A model generated the notes under the pieces. That model made no database searches, was not told where the DNA came from, and saw only the letters and a program-made list of their open reading frames with translations. Below are positions 34,787 through 45,539 of a DNA stretch of 64,000 nucleotides, one piece after another. The DNA is taken from positions 30,723,310-30,787,309 of the forward strand of contig NC_068352.1 of NCBI RefSeq assembly GCF_014633365.1, read 5' to 3'. Both the position numbers and the translations under genes were made by a program. The stretch's first letter is position 1. Each line of letters begins with the position of its first letter. Source of the DNA: Diospyros lotus (Eukaryota; Streptophyta; Magnoliopsida; Ericales; Ebenaceae).

Positions 34787-35175
34787 GCATATGGGACGAG
34801 CTCGGGAACAGCTCGGTCTTGAGGTCGCAGCTTACGGAGAGAGCTCAAGAGACCTCGCGGGAAGGACAAGCGAACGAGCTCGGGGTCATGAGGTGAACGA
34901 GCTCGCGGTCAAGGGGTTCTTGAGGTCGCAGCTTACGAAGAGAGCTCAAGAGACCTCGCGGGAAGGACAAGCGAACGAGCTCGCGGTCAAGAGGTGAACG
35001 AGCTCGCGGTCAAGGGGTTCTTGAGGTCGCAGCTTATGGTCAGGCGCGCGGCAAGAGCTCGCGGCCAAGAGCTTGACAGATGAGCTCGCGATTAAGCGGC
35101 CAGGGAGCTTATAGGTGTGAGCTTGCGGCAAAGAGCTGGAACGAGCTCGCGGAAAGAACTGGAACGAGCTCGCTA
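34787..35175. repeat. GAGCTC palindrome array with 101-bp tandem repeat
   Basis: Eleven GAGCTC sites plus GAGCTT/GAGCTG variants in about 390 GC-rich bases within an AT-rich LTR. Part is a 101-bp tandem repeat (GAGGTCGCAGCTTA at 34821, 34922 and 35023). The exact copy is at 42398-42786 in the other LTR. Confidence 0.93.
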
Positions 35176-35827
35176 GAACATCAATGAAGCTGAACGTGTA
35201 TATATATATATAACTGGGTTTGTCGAACAAAACAGGGGCATTCGAATGACTGTTTAAGCATGAATATATGATGGATTAGCTAGGGTATTTACAAGTGGGT
35301 CTCATATATGGGTGAACAGTATATATTTATTTCCAGTTCAGCTTTTGCTGTTTGATGCGAGGCCTCCAAATACCTCAATAAAATCATTTGAATGGACTGA
35401 GCATTTTACATTCAAACACAGCACATATACATATAAGAAGCATTTGGATCAGCAAGCTCATTCAAAGGTGTTACACACACAGATATATATATATACATTG
35501 AACACTGCTTCCTTGGATGCAGAACGAACAGAGGTTCTCATCCTCACCTAGCTATATAAAATGCCATTCACGAAGAAAGCTTGGGGTGAAAACAAACCCC
35601 ATTTTGAGACCTCAAGAAGACTCCAACAGATACCCAGATTCACAGACTCAATGAACTCTAACAGAGAGTGAACCATACGCAGCAACAAGCGTATAAATAT
35701 ATTTTATACATGTTTATATATATATAACCCCTCACAGTGAGTAAAATGAAGAGACTAACAGGGGGAACTTGCACGAGAAAATAAATAACAAGGGAGCTCG
35801 CACTGAAAATTAAGAGAGAGAGTAAGA

Positions 35828-35842
35828 AGAACTTGCCTGATA
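35828..35842 (-). promoter_or_regulatory. GC-type splice donor candidate in family-A LTR
   Basis: Minus strand TCAG/GCAAGTTC with first intron base 35836. The same GGCAAGTTC is retained at 43451 (other LTR), 16015 (outer LTR) and 20734 (LTR fragment), although surrounding sequence differs. AG/GCAAGT is the consensus of plant GC-AG introns. Confidence 0.4.
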
Positions 35843-36469
35843 ACTTTGCTACGCAGAAAAATCCTCCCTTCCTGAAGCTGCTATCAACTCAGACCAAAAT
35901 ACCAGCAACCAGGAGGGAAAATGGGAGATAAGGAGAAGAAGTCTTAGATAGGAAAGGAGAGTACGCACAAGAGAAAAGGTCTCCAATGCAGATGAAACAT
36001 GAAGAGGGCAATGCACAGTCTGCACCTGCCACTTGGTCGAAATGACCTGACTGCCCTTCACCTTTACAATGGTCAAAAGGAAGACCAAGGGCACTATTGA
36101 CATTTGGGCCAATTTATTTTATTATGATTTTCTTTTAAGGATTTCAAGTTTCATCTCTCAATTGGGCTCAGCCCATGCTATGGGCCATTCCATAGCCCAA
36201 CTTGCTAACCCAAAAATAAATTTTCATCATCCAAGCCCATTAATAATATAATTAAAATTCCAAGCACATCTTAATAGCCCAATCTATTTGGACTTTCCCC
36301 ACATTTTTTTGGTTTCCATTTAAATAGGCTACAAAACTCTTATTTCAACTTACTCTTTATTCCAATAAACAAGGAAAAATATTTTCAACCCTCAATTAAT
36401 TAAAACAAAAATTTTTGAACCCAAAATAAAATACTTGAAAACGTCTAGACCCCCTAACGGGTCGTTACA

Positions 36470-36507
36470 GTTTCTCCCCCCCTTCAAAGAATTTGGTCCC
36501 CAAATTC
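36470..36507 (-). other. PPT and adjacent hairpin, young family A
   Basis: Minus strand GAAGGGGGGAGAAAC (36470-36484) touches the LTR. Immediately upstream in element sense is an 8-bp perfect hairpin, GAATTTGG/CCAAATTC (36489-36496 with 36500-36507), loop TCC on plus (GGA in RNA). Confidence 0.88.
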
Positions 36508-37638
36508 GCATCTAACCATACAAACAATTGGAAAGGAAATGCCTTTACTCATTCTCAATTTTTGCGAGCGACCTCGCCCTGATTGTGGCATTGCCACCGA
36601 TCATTACAAAAGGATTTGATCTACACTGCCATCCCTTCTCTCATCGTTCTGAAATGTTCAATGACATTTTCTCATATCACACATCGTGCATGACCTTTAT
36701 GGTCTAAAGAAAATCAACCTCATGCTAGGAATCTAGCAATTACTTTCTTAATGTTGATACGTGCCACACCGAGTGCACATCGACCACACAAGGCTAATTC
36801 ATACATCATAGGTCCAATTCACACTAAGACTCTCGAAAGAGTCAATAGGACGAGGGTTGGGTTTCCCCAAGCTCCAAACATCGCACGCACCTCATGGCAT
36901 CATCCTTAACCATACATGGTCTCACATCTCAATTACTAAATCCCGGGGTTTCCGGTCTACATAACTTTCCTATCTATCTTGGGCCGTCTCCACCTAGGCC
37001 CTAACGGTTCAAATTTCTCAGATGATTTCTCAATAACTCAGGGTCCCGATAAGGCCAGATATCCATCCTCCTCCCAACATACTGGCATCCTACATAGACT
37101 GCTATAAAACACATCATAGGGTGGTGTCCCAATACTGGCATGGTAACTGTTGTCGTAAGCGAACTCCACTAATGGGGGATGATCGCCCTAACTACCAAGG
37201 AAATCCAACACACGTGCCAGTAGCATCTTCTCTAATGCCTGAAGAGTTCTCTTCGTTTATCCGCCAATCTGCGAACGAGAAATAGTACTTAACTCCCACC
37301 TAGCTCCCGAGGCAACATATGGCACTTCACAAAATACTTGACGAAATACCGTGCAATCTTACTATTTCTTCAATATACATCTCTGCCCAATGATTTAGGG
37401 AAAACATTTTCTTAATTAGCCAAGAGGGGCTGATTTAGTCATCTCGACTACTATTACCCCAAACGACCTTGTTCTCTTTGCCATCCTAGGCAATCTCTAT
37501 GCAAGGTCCATGGGAGCATTATCCTACTTCCACTTCAAGCTGATAACAATTGCATTGAATCTACGAGTTTCTGATGTTCAGCCTTAACTTGCTGACACAT
37601 TAGACATTGTGAAGACACATCTCACCACATCTCTCATT
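36508..37638 (-). pseudogene. Decayed integrase/chromodomain region
   Basis: No long frame survives, but the order and wording of short stretches match family-B pol on the same strand: 36550-36620 resembles the chromodomain region, 37080-37300 the integrase C-terminal half (compare 24730-25030), and 37380-37630 the core and zinc-binding part (compare 25030-25420). Both substitutions and indels are frequent. It is much older than the LTRs that flank it. Confidence 0.55.
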
Positions 37639-37643
37639 AAATC

Positions 37644-38288
37644 TGTTATACACATTTCCTTCATCATTCCTTATGGTCCAGACTCAGTCCAAATGGCCGG
37701 CCCAATCGCTCGAAGCCCAGAAAGCCCAGGCGACCTCGCCAAAGAAAGTTCGTACACCATCAAAACTCGAATCTCGTAAAGCGAGCACCTCACGAGCTCC
37801 TGGCAAAGCCCCTAGCGAGCTTTCAACGATCGACTAACGAGCTCCCAGCAAAGCCCTCAGTTCGCTGGACCATCCAGATCGCTGGCCTAAGACCTCCAGC
37901 TTGCATAAGTGGCAGAGCTGATGAGAAGTCAAGGGGAGGGTCCATTTACTTTACCTGCAACAGCCCATACTCCTCGTAATGAGGATCCCATTCCCAATTT
38001 TGTGTAGATGATAAGGGCTGTTTGTCCCACAAAATGTCATCTTTATATTTCTATATGTTATCTAAGTTGTAAATGCCTCTCATTATAAATAGGAATCAAA
38101 GATGCTATGAGGGTACAAGGAGAATAATCAAACACCGCCATTATGAAAGAATAATCAGAGGGCGGTAGTGAAGTGGGCATCATTCCGACCGAACCCCGTG
38201 AAAATTGCTTGTGTTAACTCATATCTAGAACTTTTGTTTTCTTCTTCTTGGCAAACGAATCACGGTCGGCTGAAATTGAACGTCGACA
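37644..38288 (+). repeat. Probable solo LTR inside the young element
   Basis: Interrupts the decayed integrase. TGTTATACA ... CGTCGACA (645 bp) is flanked by AAATC at 37639-37643 and 38289-38293. TATAAATAGG (about 38083-38092) is on the plus strand. An alternative right end, GACTAACA at 38310, would pair with TGTTA but lacks a matching TSD. It carries GAGCTC/GCGAGCT motifs at 37780-37850. Confidence 0.6.
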
Positions 38289-38293
38289 AAATC

Positions 38294-39882
38294 GTTCCAA
38301 GTGACTAACATAATGCACCTTACAAGCCTCAGATAGGGTCCACAAGGAAACCACTTCCTTCAATCAAATTTGCATTTGCTAACTATAGTATACATTCTGC
38401 AATTTCCCATTTGTACAAGTAACCCTTAGGTATTCCCGATGAGTCTCTCCACTCGACGAATATATGACCATTCCATCAATAGCACTACAATATCCCTTTT
38501 TTGAGATGACTTATTTCCCACCTTACCATTTATTGATACTACCCTGACCACATGCCAATCTTAAAAGATACATCGCCTTAACACCCAATCTAACAATTTG
38601 TCCACTTACGGTGGAGGTTCTTACTTGTTATAGTTATTTACTTCGAGTACTACAATCTATGCATGTTTTAAATCCCCCACGTTTCCTCCTCATAGAATAT
38701 TAAGACTCTTTCCTAATGAATACACTTGAGCGAGCACTATCCTTGTTTTGGAATAATTTCACCATGAGTTCCTGCAACTTCATTTCTCCCACTATATCCT
38801 TCTCATTTAATACGTTTACTTATCCGATTTGATCATAGATCCTTCACTTCCCGAGTCACTATAGGTCGTCGCCTGACGTTCTTATTTCCTTTTCCTTAAG
38901 TTAACAATGGTGGTTTTCTTCTTAATTACGCATTACTATATGCTGACCCATGTAAAATCGGTACATTACAATATCGCGAACCACATGAACTCGTATATAT
39001 ATATATATATAGATAACATTATTGCAATAATTATTATTTCATATGGTATTAGAAAACCAAGTCCAGCATCAACACAGTCACCAAACGAAAGGGCACTGGC
39101 GACCGTTCGCGACCGGTCGACAGCTCCTTACCATCTGTTGACAGCTGCTATGCTAAATAAGGCTCTCACCTCATTACTTATTTCCCCTTAGCCACGCACT
39201 AGCCTGCCGTTTTCGTATTACATTTTTCCTCTTATTATAGGCTAACCTATATTTTACATATATACATAATCGTATGCGTACGAACTCTCGATCCAAAATC
39301 CCAATTAGTTATTTCCATGAGTAATTACATGAGCCGCTCCTAGGGTCCCAATCCTAGCTTTTCCTTAATACAACTACGTACTCACCCTGGTTAGCTCACT
39401 TGTGGTTACTATACTTCCCTCGAAACCTCATCATTTATTACCGAAATATCTCCTACTCACATGCTTCACAAGTATTTACATTTCTAACTGATTACAATTA
39501 CACTGTCCATATGTCGCGTCCCTTAGCCCATGATCATAATTCGGTGACACTCGATTCGTCAAGCTTTCTTTCTCATGAGAGCGATTATTTCCCTTTTTAA
39601 GGCCTCGAGAGTTAACATGCCACCCTTAGGTTGTGCTTGCTCCAATACATACTAGTTAACCAAAATATAATCTATCCAATCCAACATCATGACATACCAT
39701 TCATTCACCCTGCCATACATGTATGATAATTTCTACACAACTAATATTCTTAAATGGTCTTAGTTGCGACAAAACAAAGTTTTGGATACATTTTGCTTCT
39801 ACATTCAATACATTCCATTCATACTTCCATTACTACATAGATTCAAGCTAACGCTTACAAATTTTCCAATACAGCACCCTTA
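38294..39882 (-). other. Decayed pol/gag-linker remainder, no frame
   Basis: Balanced base composition compared with intergenic DNA and consistent position for RNase H-RT-protease, but no motif could be read with certainty. Short frames at 38907-39191 and 39400-39600 look incidental. Confidence 0.45.
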
Positions 39883-40506
39883 CTAAACAATGCTCTCCGC
39901 GTCCCCCTCGGCACGAGACGTGGCCTCATCTGCCCAGCAATCTAGGTATCCATCGCTACCTACGCTTGATTCAAGTCCAGTAGTTTCCTTCCTCTGATAA
40001 CTCGGTCCCCATTCCACGGCCTCTGAAGGAATGTCCCCACAAATGGTCTTGCCTTCAGCTGAGTCATAAGGTAGGGCCTGACATGGTTCCCATAGCTCAG
40101 CTTGCTGCCTCACCGCCGTAGCAAAATCATCAAAATGGAACCGAAGATGCATATCCAGCATCATGACTCTAGTAAGTTGTCCCCATGCTTCATTCATGAA
40201 CTTCTTTGTGAACAAGACCTGCTTCTCCGGAAGGCCCCATAGGGGTTCATGTGTACCCAACTGAAATACTGTTTCCACTCGGTCCAGATAACTCAGCACG
40301 GGCTCATCTTCTCGTTGCCTTCCTCCACGTACCAAGAGTAGCTCTTCCTCCCAGCGATGCCAAAGCAAATCTAATTCCCCAAGACTTGGCTCTAGCATCC
40401 ACCATCTTGGTTCTCCAGAATCCATGCTAAGGTGTTCCCAAAATCTGCAAGCAAGGTCAAGTGTCAAATCCTTTACCAAAATAGACCATTTCTCCCCAAA
40501 CACCAT
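39883..40506 (-). CDS. Gag-like protein, 207 codons, retained frame
   Basis: A 207-residue frame starting MVFGEKWSILVKDL, about 270 bases downstream of the PBS, exactly where gag sits in the related outer element. Residues about 35-130 have the layout of a retrotransposon capsid domain: RWWMLEPSL, then LLWHRWEEELL, then REDEPVLSYLDRVETVFQLG, then LPEKQVLFTKKFMNEAWGQL and FDDFATAVRQQAELW. There is no zinc knuckle; the C-terminus is acidic (EDEATSRAEGDAES-like). An overlapping short frame upstream opens with ATGAGGCGT, reminiscent of usual gag starts. No functional protease or polymerase follows. Homology to gag is inferred from position and pattern; it could be a chance-open relic, but it is the only long frame in an otherwise wrecked interior. 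Confidence 0.5.
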   Translation of the reverse strand: MVFGEKWSILVKDLTLDLACRFWEHLSMDSGEPRWWMLEPSLGELDLLWHRWEEELLLVRGGRQREDEPVLSYLDRVETVFQLGTHEPLWGLPEKQVLFTKKFMNEAWGQLTRVMMLDMHLRFHFDDFATAVRQQAELWEPCQALPYDSAEGKTICGDIPSEAVEWGPSYQRKETTGLESSVGSDGYLDCWADEATSRAEGDAESIV

Positions 40507-40774
40507 AATTAGAACACATACGCCTCATTACTAATACCCTCCTAACCATTCCTATGGGATGACAAGAATACTTACATATACATATGTATATAAGGGGGGT
40601 GTTCTAACCTTGCCCTCAAGTTAGTGGCTTCTTGCCATGAGCACCCATTTTTCTCATTCCTAGCCATTTTTGAACATTATTCTAATACACTTCTAAATTT
40701 TGGACTACTAATCTTAGTCCTAACTCTACCCATCACTCCTAGGTGTACAGAGACTCCATTTACTCCTAACCTAC

Positions 40775-40786
40775 GCTCTGATACCA
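40775..40786 (-). other. PBS of young family-A element, tRNA-iMet
   Basis: Plus-strand GCTCTGATACCA, four bases from the LTR start at 40791. Same PBS and spacing as the outer element at 12432-12443. Confidence 0.93.
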
Positions 40787-40790
40787 AAAT

Positions 40791-43700
40791 TGTAAGGCCC
40801 GCTTCCGAATACTCGAAAGAAGGTCCTTACATGGATAATATAGAACAAAACTAAACTCAACTCATTTCATTTCTAGCAGCGGAAATTTAATAAGATTTAA
40901 TTACATTCCCAATATCTCATAACTCTAGGCTCGATGGCCATACAAAATAATATGAGGCTCAAATGCCATAACATTATAAATTTTCACTATTACAAAGCTC
41001 ACCAAATCACTAACTAGGATCTTTAAAGCTAGGACGCGTCTCCGTACACCACTATCCCTGGGTTGCAGTCCTATTGGACTCGCCCCCAATAACCGTCTTT
41101 CCTTTACCTGGAATGGCAAAGAAGATCAAGTGAGCCACAAGGCTCAGCAAGTTCGAGAAACAAGGAACAATATATATATGATTCAAGAACACGATGACAC
41201 CAAGAAGAGTAATCAAGAACTCCACAATATATACAAGATTCATAATTCATGAATTATCAATTCAACTCAATATATCATCTCACCATGTATCCCTATGCAA
41301 ATGTGCATAAAATTTCAATGTCATTATAAATTCTCACAGGCTCGCAAGCCATCAATCAATACATGCAAGAGTGCATCATTTCATTATCAATATCAATTTC
41401 CCCGGCTCTCAAGCCATAAATCAATGCATGCAAAAGTGCATAAGTTTCATAGAACCTCACAAATAAATATGGAGCCAACCTGCCGGGCTATGGCCACCTC
41501 GTCCCGTGCCAAGTGCTCTAGGGTACCCTTTCTCCCTCCGCGCAAAATAATAGGTGCGCAAAACATATATATATGAAACCTGTACATGTATGCATCATGT
41601 ATGCATTTGCCAACCACATGTATTTAAATTCCTGATTCTGCAATATTCATGCTGTTAACATCACTTACCCATACCGAGTATTTCCCCCATCATCAGATAA
41701 ATTCAACATATCTTACTTCATAATGTTTACCACATTCAAGATGTAATTTATGACACAAAAATGCTTAATGTAATTTACAACACAAGAATACTTCTTTGAG
41801 AGATGCTATTTAATATTAAGTCTCGATTCGCCAGTTGAGGAGTATTATAAATTTAATAACTATTATTCCCATCATATGATTGTTGTGATTTCATTTAACC
41901 AGTGATAGTATGCATTTACTTGCATTCATGCTCATAGCTCAAATTCATTATTCGACCCCATGCAATCAAATGACCACACCACGTGAAATTGCTGACCAAA
42001 CATAATCCTGAAATTTTCCTAAGGTAATGGACCGAATAGAACGTTTTTTGAAAATGTCTTCAACTTGAAAAACTAACTCCCGGTAATTTGATTACTAGCA
42101 TTTATTGTTGTAAAAATGATTTTTAATGAATTTTTCAAGAAACGGAAACTATGTATTTCGATGGTGGTAAAATTGCAAATTCATGGATTTGTACTAAAAC
42201 CAAAATTCTAACTTTTTATTTTTATGGATTTTGATTTTTTGATATTTTTATTGAATCCAAATGGGGGGTACTTTCTTATTTACATTTATGTATTAAAGTA
42301 AAGGAAAGTAAAATATAAATTAGGGAAAATGCAAACATTTACTTAAGTTAAGGAAAGGTAAATAAACAGGGTGAGAGCTGATAGCTCTCATTCAAAGGCA
42401 TATGGGACGAGCTCGGGAACAGCTCGGTCTTGAGGTCGCAGCTTACGGAGAGAGCTCAAGAGACCTCGCGGGAAGGACAAGCGAACGAGCTCGGGGTCAT
42501 GAGGTGAACGAGCTCGCGGTCAAGGGGTTCTTGAGGTCGCAGCTTACGAAGAGAGCTCAAGAGACCTCGCGGGAAGGACAAGCGAACGAGCTCGCGGTCA
42601 AGAGGTGAACGAGCTCGCGGTCAAGGGGTTCTTGAGGTCGCAGCTTATGGTCAGGCGCGCGGCAAGAGCTCGCGGCCAAGAGCTTGACAGATGAGCTCGC
42701 GATTAAGCGGCCAGGGAGCTTATAGGTGTGAGCTTGCGGCAAAGAGCTGGAACGAGCTCGCGGAAAGAACTGGAACGAGCTCGCTAGAACATCAATGAAG
42801 CTGAACGTGTATATATATATATAACTGGGTTTGTCGAACAAAACAGGGGCATTCGAATGACTGTTTAAGCATGAATATATGATGGATTAGCTAGGGTATT
42901 TACAAGTGGGTCTCATATATGGGTGAACAGTATATATTTATTTCCAGTTCAGCTTTTGCTGTTTGATGCGAGGCCTCCAAATACCTCAATAAAATCATTT
43001 GAATGGACTGAGCATTTTACATTCAAACACAGCACATATACATATAAGAAGCATTTGGATCAGCAAGCTCATTCAAAGGTGTTACACACACAGATATATA
43101 TATATATATACATTGAACACTGCTTCCTTGGATGCAGAACGAACAGAGGTTCTCATCCTCACCTAGCTATATAAAATGCCATTCACGAAGAAAGCTTGGG
43201 GTGAAAACAAACCCCATTTTGAGACCTCAAGAAGACTCCAACAGATACCCAGATTCACAGACTCAATGAACTCTAACAGAGAGTGAACCATACGCAGCAA
43301 CAAGCGTATAAATATATTTTATACATGTTTATATATATATAACCCCTCACAGTGAGTAAAATGAAGAGACTAACAGGGGGAACTTGCACGAGAAAATAAA
43401 TAACAAGGGAGCTCGCACTGAAAATTAAGAGAGAGAGTAAGAAGAACTTGCCTGATAACTTTGCTACGCAGAAAAATCCTCCCTTCCTGAAGCTGCTATC
43501 AACTCAGACCAAAATACCAGCAACCAGGAGGGAAAATGGGAGATAAGGAGAAGAAGTCTTAGATAGGAAAGGAGAGTACGCACAAGAGAAAAGGTCTCCA
43601 ATGCAGATGAAACATGAAGAGGGCAATGCACAGTCTGCACCTGCCACTTGGTCGAAATGACCTGACTGCCCTTCACCTTTACAATGGTCAAAAGGAAGAC

Positions 43701-44084
43701 CAAGGGCACTATTGACATTTGGGCCAATTTATTTTATTATGATTTTCTTTTAAGGATTTCAAGTTTCATCTCTCAATTGGGCTCAGCCCATGCTATGGGC
43801 CATTCCATAGCCCAACTTGCTAACCCAAAAATAAATTTTCATCATCCAAGCCCATTAATAATATAATTAAAATTCCAAGCACATCTTAATAGCCCAATCT
43901 ATTTGGACTTTCCCCACATTTTTTTGGTTTCCATTTAAATAGGCTACAAAACTCTTATTTCAACTTACTCTTTATTCCAATAAACAAGGAAAAATATTTT
44001 CAACCCTCAATTAATTAAAACAAAAATTTTTGAACCCAAAATAAAATACTTGAAAACGTCTAGACCCCCTAACGGGTCGTTACA
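40791..44084 (-). repeat. 5' LTR of young family-A element
   Basis: 3294 bp. The only difference I found from 33180-36469 is two additional TA units at about 43095-43110. Ends TCGTTACA followed by the ATGGC duplication. Confidence 0.95.
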
Positions 44085-44089
44085 ATGGC

Positions 44090-44275
44090 TCTGCATGACG
44101 ACACTGGTGCCAACAAGGAAGAGCCAAGGCCTTGGCTTGCTTCTTACCTGGCATCCAGGGACCCAGGCAGGCCAGCCCATTCTCCCCATTAATCTTTCAT
44201 TTGTCTTCAACTAATGGCCTCTTCTTCTTCTGCATTCTGAAAAATAAAAATAAAAAAGTCAATGGTTTGTTTGAT
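44090..44275. other. Right flank of young element, possible host exon
   Basis: Mixed-composition island next to AT-rich DNA. On the minus strand TTTTTCAG (border 44237/44236) and CAG/GTAAGAA (border 44148/44147) would bound an 89-base exon. On the plus strand a 35-codon frame starts at the target-site ATG (44085-44192). Neither product is recognised. Confidence 0.3.
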
Positions 44276-44405
44276 TAAGATTCTAAAAACTAGTGTTTAT
44301 ATACAACACGAAGGTATCATTATTTTGTATAATATGAACGATAATTTTATATAATATGATGAAGTTTTTATACAATATACTATTTTTATTGTTTATATAC
44401 AATGT
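44276..44405. repeat. Dispersed repeat, copy 1
   Basis: AAAACTAGTGTTTATATACA ACACGAAGG ... ATATACTATTTTTATTG matches 57685-57805 with modest divergence. Copies bracket the family-C element and the unassigned block left of it. Confidence 0.7.
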
Positions 44406-45539
44406 TTTATTAAAATATATAAGAAATTTATCTAACAATCTTTGAAAAGAAAGTCATTTGAATTCTTATCTAAAGTTATTCAGATAAATTTATCTCATCC
44501 CCTTTTAGATAAATTTATTTCACTCCCTTTTAGATAAATTTATCTTGAACCTTACAGATAAGAAAAAAAGAACCTATATGTCCCTCAATGCATTCCAAAT
44601 AATTTAACAAGCAATCTCATAAAAATTTTAGAATGTTTCCCATTCTTATCTTGATCATTTTATATTTTGATCAGAAAAATATTTCAATCTTGTTTTGATA
44701 AAACCTTATATTACTTATTTTAACAAATGTTACCTAAACGACTAATTAATCTTCTATAACAAAGATAAAACAAAGCATATAGAAACTCTGAATACATAGA
44801 AATCAGTTTCATTATGAGCTTGTTCTAGGTTGTTAATTTGAACATGGTCACCGACAATGCCATCGCCAACATCTATAATTTTTGTTTATTTTTTATTTTT
44901 TCATTATAATAGTCAAAGAAGGTTATTTTGGAATTAGAAAATATTGATTGTCGATCGTTAATGGTAATAATGGTAAATGATATATATTTATAAAATTCAA
45001 GAGTTGTTTGTGTTATTTTTTTCAAATACAAGAATAGTTGATACAATTTAAGAAAACACGAGCCCTAAAAGATCTGGCCCAATGATTCAGGATTTATATA
45101 TCATCATGTAGGTGGCTTTGTGGAATGTGAGGGTCTCATCCATACTCCTAATCAAGAGCATTCGATGTCCCAATTAGTGTCTTTTCTTCATTGTGCTGTC
45201 TGAAACCGATTGCCCGACATTATCATTTCTTTAGATGTTGCAAAAATAAGACTATAAGACACTGTTAGTAGCTTCCTCTAGCATGATTTTCTAGTATCAA
45301 AAACAGATTGTTTCTTTTTGTTGGGTTTTTGTTTTTTTTTTTTGTTATGATTTTTTTTTTTTTTTTTTTTGTGATGATTGGGTATGTCCTAATTTATAAT
45401 GTTTACTTTTTGTGATTTTTTTTAATATAAGCTTACTTATGAAAAAAAAAAGGAATATTACTATTATTTGCCCTCAAAAGTGAAACCAAAATCTTATAAG
45501 CTTAAAAAACTTATACACTACTCCCATGGGCATGACTCT
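44406..45539. other. AT-rich DNA, no feature
   Basis: Long T-runs at 45330-45372. Repeated AGATAAATTTATCT-type palindromes at 44480-44545. No gene or element end recognised. Confidence 0.5.

Larger units (their letters stand above)
33180..36469 (-). repeat. 3' LTR of young family-A element
   Basis: 3290 bp, plus-strand view TGTAAGGCCCGC ... GGGTCGTTACA. Contains the GAGCTC-rich tandem array (34787-35175), the GC-type donor landmark (about 35836), and short incidental frames that repeat exactly in the other LTR. The frames are LTR sequence, not genes. Confidence 0.95.
33175..44089 (-). mobile_element. Young non-autonomous family-A LTR retrotransposon
   Basis: Element 33180-44084 (10,905 bp) with TSD ATGGC at 33175-33179 and 44085-44089. 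The LTRs look identical apart from four extra bases in a TA microsatellite, so insertion was recent. The minus-strand PBS at 40775-40786 and PPT at 36470-36483 are intact. The 4.3-kb interior has no functional pol: only decayed traces, a solo LTR, and a 207-codon gag-like frame near the 5' end. It must have used proteins from another element. The outer element at 1-16683 is a diverged relative with the same PBS and LTR ends. Confidence 0.93.

Noticed and set aside
33314..36251. Set of 60-94 codon frames in the young LTR, repeated exactly at 40925-43866
   Set aside because: The exact duplication is due to the LTR pair, not to gene families; the frames have no recognisable domains and cover the GAGCTC array.
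37644..38310. Right end of the internal solo LTR at 38310 (TAACA pairing with TGTTA)
   Set aside because: Gives a nice terminal inverted repeat but no target duplication; the AAATC-supported end at 38288 is preferred, though not certain.
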